Assembly: GCA_033977485.1 (NCBI GenBank)
Contig: CM066993.1
Span: 69,604,864 to 69,668,863 of the forward strand
Origin: Hydrangea macrophylla
Lineage: Eukaryota > Streptophyta > Magnoliopsida > Cornales > Hydrangeaceae
Direction: 5' to 3'
DNA: 64,000 nt
Shown here: positions 60,614 through 64,000 of the stretch, in pieces
How positions within the stretch are numbered: the stretch's first letter is position 1
Layout: each line of letters begins with the position of its first letter
Program-made: the position numbers and the translations under genes
Notes under the pieces: generated by a model
Seen by the model: only the letters and a program-made list of their open reading frames with translations
The model's database searches: none
What the model was told of the DNA's origin: nothing

Positions 60614-61740
60614 TGATGATGCCAAAAATTGGTAAGAAGGATCTAAAGAGAGAGAAAAGGCACAGGCAAGTTATATGTGGTTCGGCCCCGTTAACAAGGT
60701 GACCTACATCCACGGTTGCATTTGTGCGCGTTCACTAGAAGATCACTGACGGGCCTGGTGAGCCAACAAAGAGGGGCGGCACTACCAGTAATATCAGCCG
60801 GGTATATGCGTATAATGGTGAATTCTGTGTTCAATGCTTGTTAGCTAGAGAGTTCTCTGGATCCCTGTAGACAGGGTAGGTGGGCTCTTTTATAGGTGCA
60901 AGAGTCCACCCATACATGGTAAGCGAGTTAGATTAGGAAGCCTAATCTGATTACAATTGATTTGCATGATTTGGGGAGAGTCTCCTAAGCAGTTTAGGAA
61001 ACTGCCACATTCCCTCTTGCAGTCTTGCAGCTGGTTTAGGAAACTACTGGTTAGGCCAGGTCCACGGGATGCTGCGGCCTTTCGTGCCCGGCCCGTTGGC
61101 ACGAACCGGGGGGTCCTGACGAACACCTCGGGATCGTTGAGCTATTGGCGCCGTTACCGAAGTAACCAGCACCTCCCGGTGATGTGGCAGACTGACTTCA
61201 TGACTAGATAATCTTGGACATATCAGCTGCCCCCCATTTTCGGAACTGACTGGATGCTTCATCGGGTGAGGATCGAAAATCAGTATCGCCCTAGGAACCG
61301 TCCGGATACCTTCCGGGAATACTGCTCGGGAGGGGACCCATCTTCCAGATCACCCGGTGGAATAACCGACCGGTACAGAGAGGAGCCCGGGCGTTGGAGT
61401 TGCCACGTGTCAGGGAGTAGTTGGCCTGGTCAGGATCCATCGAAGTCGGTTCGAAGGTAACCGAACAATTACGTGGTAACCGTCCGTCACGTCACGCATT
61501 TAATGCGCGCGCTTTTTGAGGCGACCCTTCACATGCCCGAGGTGACAGCTGTCGGACGGTTTTTGGCGGGAAATCTCCTGAGCCTTTAGATCTGATTGAT
61601 CTGGTCCACCCGTTATTCCTATATAAGGAACACTTGTTCACTTCTTCAATTCCTGCTGCCAAGTGATAGAGATTACTAAGCGGTTTAAGAGCGAACAAGA
61701 TCCCGAGCAAGATTCCCGATCTCTTTTCTGCGCTAAACTT
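60614..61740 (+). mobile_element. LTR-like promoter region of an LTR retrotransposon
   Basis: TGATGATGCCAAAAATTGGT opens a GC-richer block unlike its surroundings. It contains TTATATGTGGTTCGGCCCC, a phrase I associate with plant LTRs, and a TATATAAGG box at about 61620. It leads into the ORF1-like gene. LTR boundaries and a primer binding site were not identified, and the second LTR would be outside the window. Confidence 0.45.
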
Positions 61741-62068
61741 CGTAAGTCTCTCCTTTCTGTCTTCAGTTCTTCACTCACTTCTTCTTTTCTGAGTGAACCT
61801 GGAGGGAGCGAACCCACTTAGGTCAGAACGGACGTGGGATTTTTTCTTTCTTAGGTTCTGTTATTTCTTTCAATCAGGAGCTACTTTAGGGCAATTGGAC
61901 CGAACGGGTGTTCCTTTGAGAGTCTTGAGAGAGCGTTATTTTTCGTCCAGAGTCTTGTATGACATGCCCTTCAGGTTATTATATCTGCCTCCCTCGTATC
62001 TCAGGCTTGGAGTCCTCGACCCGTTTTTAGGTCACCGTCTGCCTCCTAGGTCCACCGTAGAATTAGAT

Positions 62069-64000
62069 ATGTGCCACTCCGACTTCAACTCGTCATCCCG
62101 ATCAGAAGATGAGCAGTCACGATCGGGAACCCTGAGCACAAGCCTAGACCCTTTTTCCTTGGCTCCCTCTGATCAGCACAGTGAGGGAAGGATCCCTGCC
62201 CGGGCATCTTACGAGGAAACGCGCCAGGACTCTCCTGTGGCCTCGAAGTCTCAGGGGTCGGGCGATGAAGGGTCTGTACCGAACAGTCCCGGCGTCGTCT
62301 TCGCATGCGAGTCGATCATCAGCACCCTGCGCGTCCCTGATTTGGGTCGGATCAGGGAGAGATACGATATTCCCGGCCCTTTCTCTCTGTCGGTCCACAA
62401 CGGCGGGGTTCACTTCCACGAATCGGGCTTCGTTACCTTGTACGAAGACGCCTTTATGGCAGGCCTTCGCCTACCGCTCCATCCTGTTGCCCAGGGTACA
62501 CTCATCTACCTTGGGATCTCCCCAGGGCAGCTCGCCCCGAATGGTTGGCGTTATCTGATGGGGTCCATCTCCTTGTGGCCCCAAGTACTCGGGTACGAGC
62601 TTACCCTGCAGGAGTTCTTTTGGACCCACCGGCCATTCCAAGTTCACGGGGAGTCCGGATTCTTCTCGCTTGGGGCCAGGCAGGGGCGGAAGAAAATAAT
62701 CGACTGCCCGAGCAATAATAAGGGGTGGAAGAAGAAATTCTTCTAAGTATCCACCCTGAGGCTATGTGAAAAGGCACCGGGTGTGCAGTTGAGGACCTCC
62801 TGGGCGGGGAAGTTGAGGAGTAAGCCCAATCACTTTCCTTTCATGATTAGTCTCTTTGTTTTACCACGACTAACCCATTTGTATTTTTACTTTACAGTGG
62901 GGTCAGTTGACTCGCCCAGTCTTCCCGACGAGTACCAAGCGAGGATCTTGTCTTTGGTGGAGGACCCGACCGACATCAATAAGGTGCTGACCCGGTCGGG
63001 AAACCCGAAGGTTTCTTATGAGCCCAAGCATCGCTTTATAGCTCCCATATTCCCGTCGATCATTCCTGGTAAATTTCGTTACTTGACTTTTCGGTTACTC
63101 TTTTTTTTTTTAGTTGGCACTTTGCTGAGTTCTCATGCGCTCTTCCCCGGTTTTACAGAAATGGCTTCCAAGAGTATGACGGCTCTAAAGGAAAAGGAGG
63201 CAGCCCTGATGGCTCGGGCCGGCCAGAAGAGGAAGAAGCAAGACCCCACCGAGGGCCAGCCCCTCAAAAGGATCTTCCGGGGGATCTCGATTCGGGCAGA
63301 GAGGGAGGCTTCTGCGACCTCGACGCCCGGTGTTACTATTGCCACTCCATCACCTCTTCCTCCCGCTGCCAAGCCGTCCGGGGTCTCCTTCCCCAGCATA
63401 GAGGAGACGGCTCGCGCGGGTCCCTCTTTGAGGCCGGCGGTCGAGACGGCGGACGACGTTCGCGGAAGAGTCCGGCCCCGGGCTGCTGCAGAGTCAGATA
63501 AACAAATGCACTCTGCTGAGTCCTGAGGCCATAATCGGTTGGCTCTACAGCATCAGCCACATGGTAAGTCATTCTGTAACATGAGCATTAGCCATTCTTC
63601 CATATGTATACTGACATTGTTTTGATCTTGCAGATTCGCTACATTGCGGCAGGGGCTGAAGCTACCCTTCCCGGTGTTGCCGAGAGGTTGGCCGCTGCGG
63701 AGGCCAACTTGTCTGTGGAGAAGGCTGCCCGGGAGTCCGCAGAATTTGCTCTCTCCGTGGAGGAGGAAAAGTCCCAGACAGTGGCCCTAGAGCTGGGAGA
63801 GACCCGCGACTCTCTCTCAATCGAGCGGGCTACCCGGAAGGTTATAGAGATGAAAGTTGCAGCCGCGAAAGCCGGGAGGATCACTGCCGAGAAAGACTTG
63901 GCGGCCATGACGGCTACACTTTCTGAGCTCACTGCCGCTCGGGACGCTGAAGCCAAGGACGCCGAGGAGGAGTTTGAGGCAAGATTCCTTACTGGCTACG
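62069..64000 (+). pseudogene. Retrotransposon ORF1/gag-like gene (putative gypsy-type transposon protein), decayed and cut by window end
   Basis: The family is widespread in plant gypsy-type and LARD elements (Transposase_28-like domain). Supported exons: 62069-62819, 62898-63068, 63159 to about 63562, and 63634 onward, with GT-AG junctions in phase for the first two introns. Seen: a Ser/Asp-rich start (MCHSDFNSSSRSEDEQSR); the conserved core RERYDIPGPFSLSV ... GLRLPLHPVAQGTLIYLGIS, PGQLAPNGWRYLMG; then NNKGWKKKFF; PSLPDEYQARIL; a basic segment (RAGQKRKKQ); and a long Ala/Glu/Lys coiled coil to the window end. Damage: an in-frame TAA at 62744-62746 with the frame continuing after it, and a frame change between about 63430 and 63520 needed to reach LSPEAIIGWLYSISHM. 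It is therefore probably not functional. The start could also be 61964. Confidence 0.65.

Overview
This is nuclear DNA of a flowering plant, most likely a eudicot: spliced genes with GT-AG introns, AT-rich intergenic DNA, a plant-only WRKY factor, a plant mobile domain gene and many classes of plant transposon. I cannot name the species. Only two genes look like ordinary host genes: a group IIc WRKY factor with a WRKYGKK core (5245-10483, +) and an uncharacterised 191-residue membrane protein (58582-52843, -). Both have introns of 4.5-5.2 kb swollen by transposons. Nearly everything else is mobile DNA, much of it with readable termini and target-site duplications (TSDs).

Layout. 1-2242: end of an LTR retrotransposon. 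2390-4790: LINE remnant, a small inverted-repeat element and a long-TIR DNA element full of a short palindrome. 4791-10483: WRKY gene, whose second intron holds a 1.2-kb hAT-type element and a 0.5-kb composite SINE with an 18-bp TSD. 10484-13706: AT-rich DNA, a MITE, a Helitron 3' end, a 95-bp direct repeat and an LTR remnant. 13707-26966: one complete 13.26-kb LTR retrotransposon (TSD CTCAC, LTRs of 3590 and 3589 bp differing at about four bases and one homopolymer) with no visible gag-pol; its interior is made of tandem arrays and its LTR carries twelve CACGTG boxes. 27850-29680: a second long-TIR element. 30509-38638: a hAT-type MITE and an inverted-repeat element split by two head-to-tail Helitrons. 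39689-49344: a complete Mutator-like element (MULE). 49345-52842: MITEs and unclassified DNA. 52843-58582: membrane protein gene, with a Helitron and MITEs in its intron. 58701-59256: hAT-type MITE. 60614-64000: LTR-like promoter region and a decayed ORF1/gag-like gene running off the window.

The most notable object is the 9636-bp MULE at 39699-49334. It has 358-bp terminal inverted repeats, a 10-bp TSD and three open genes: a mudrA-type transposase, an HROB-like OB-fold protein, and a plant mobile domain protein in five exons whose junctions all fit in phase. The TIRs and adjoining DNA contain arrays of short palindromes on a GTCG/CGAC motif. It looks young and possibly autonomous, with a DNA-repair-type OB-fold protein as cargo or accessory factor.
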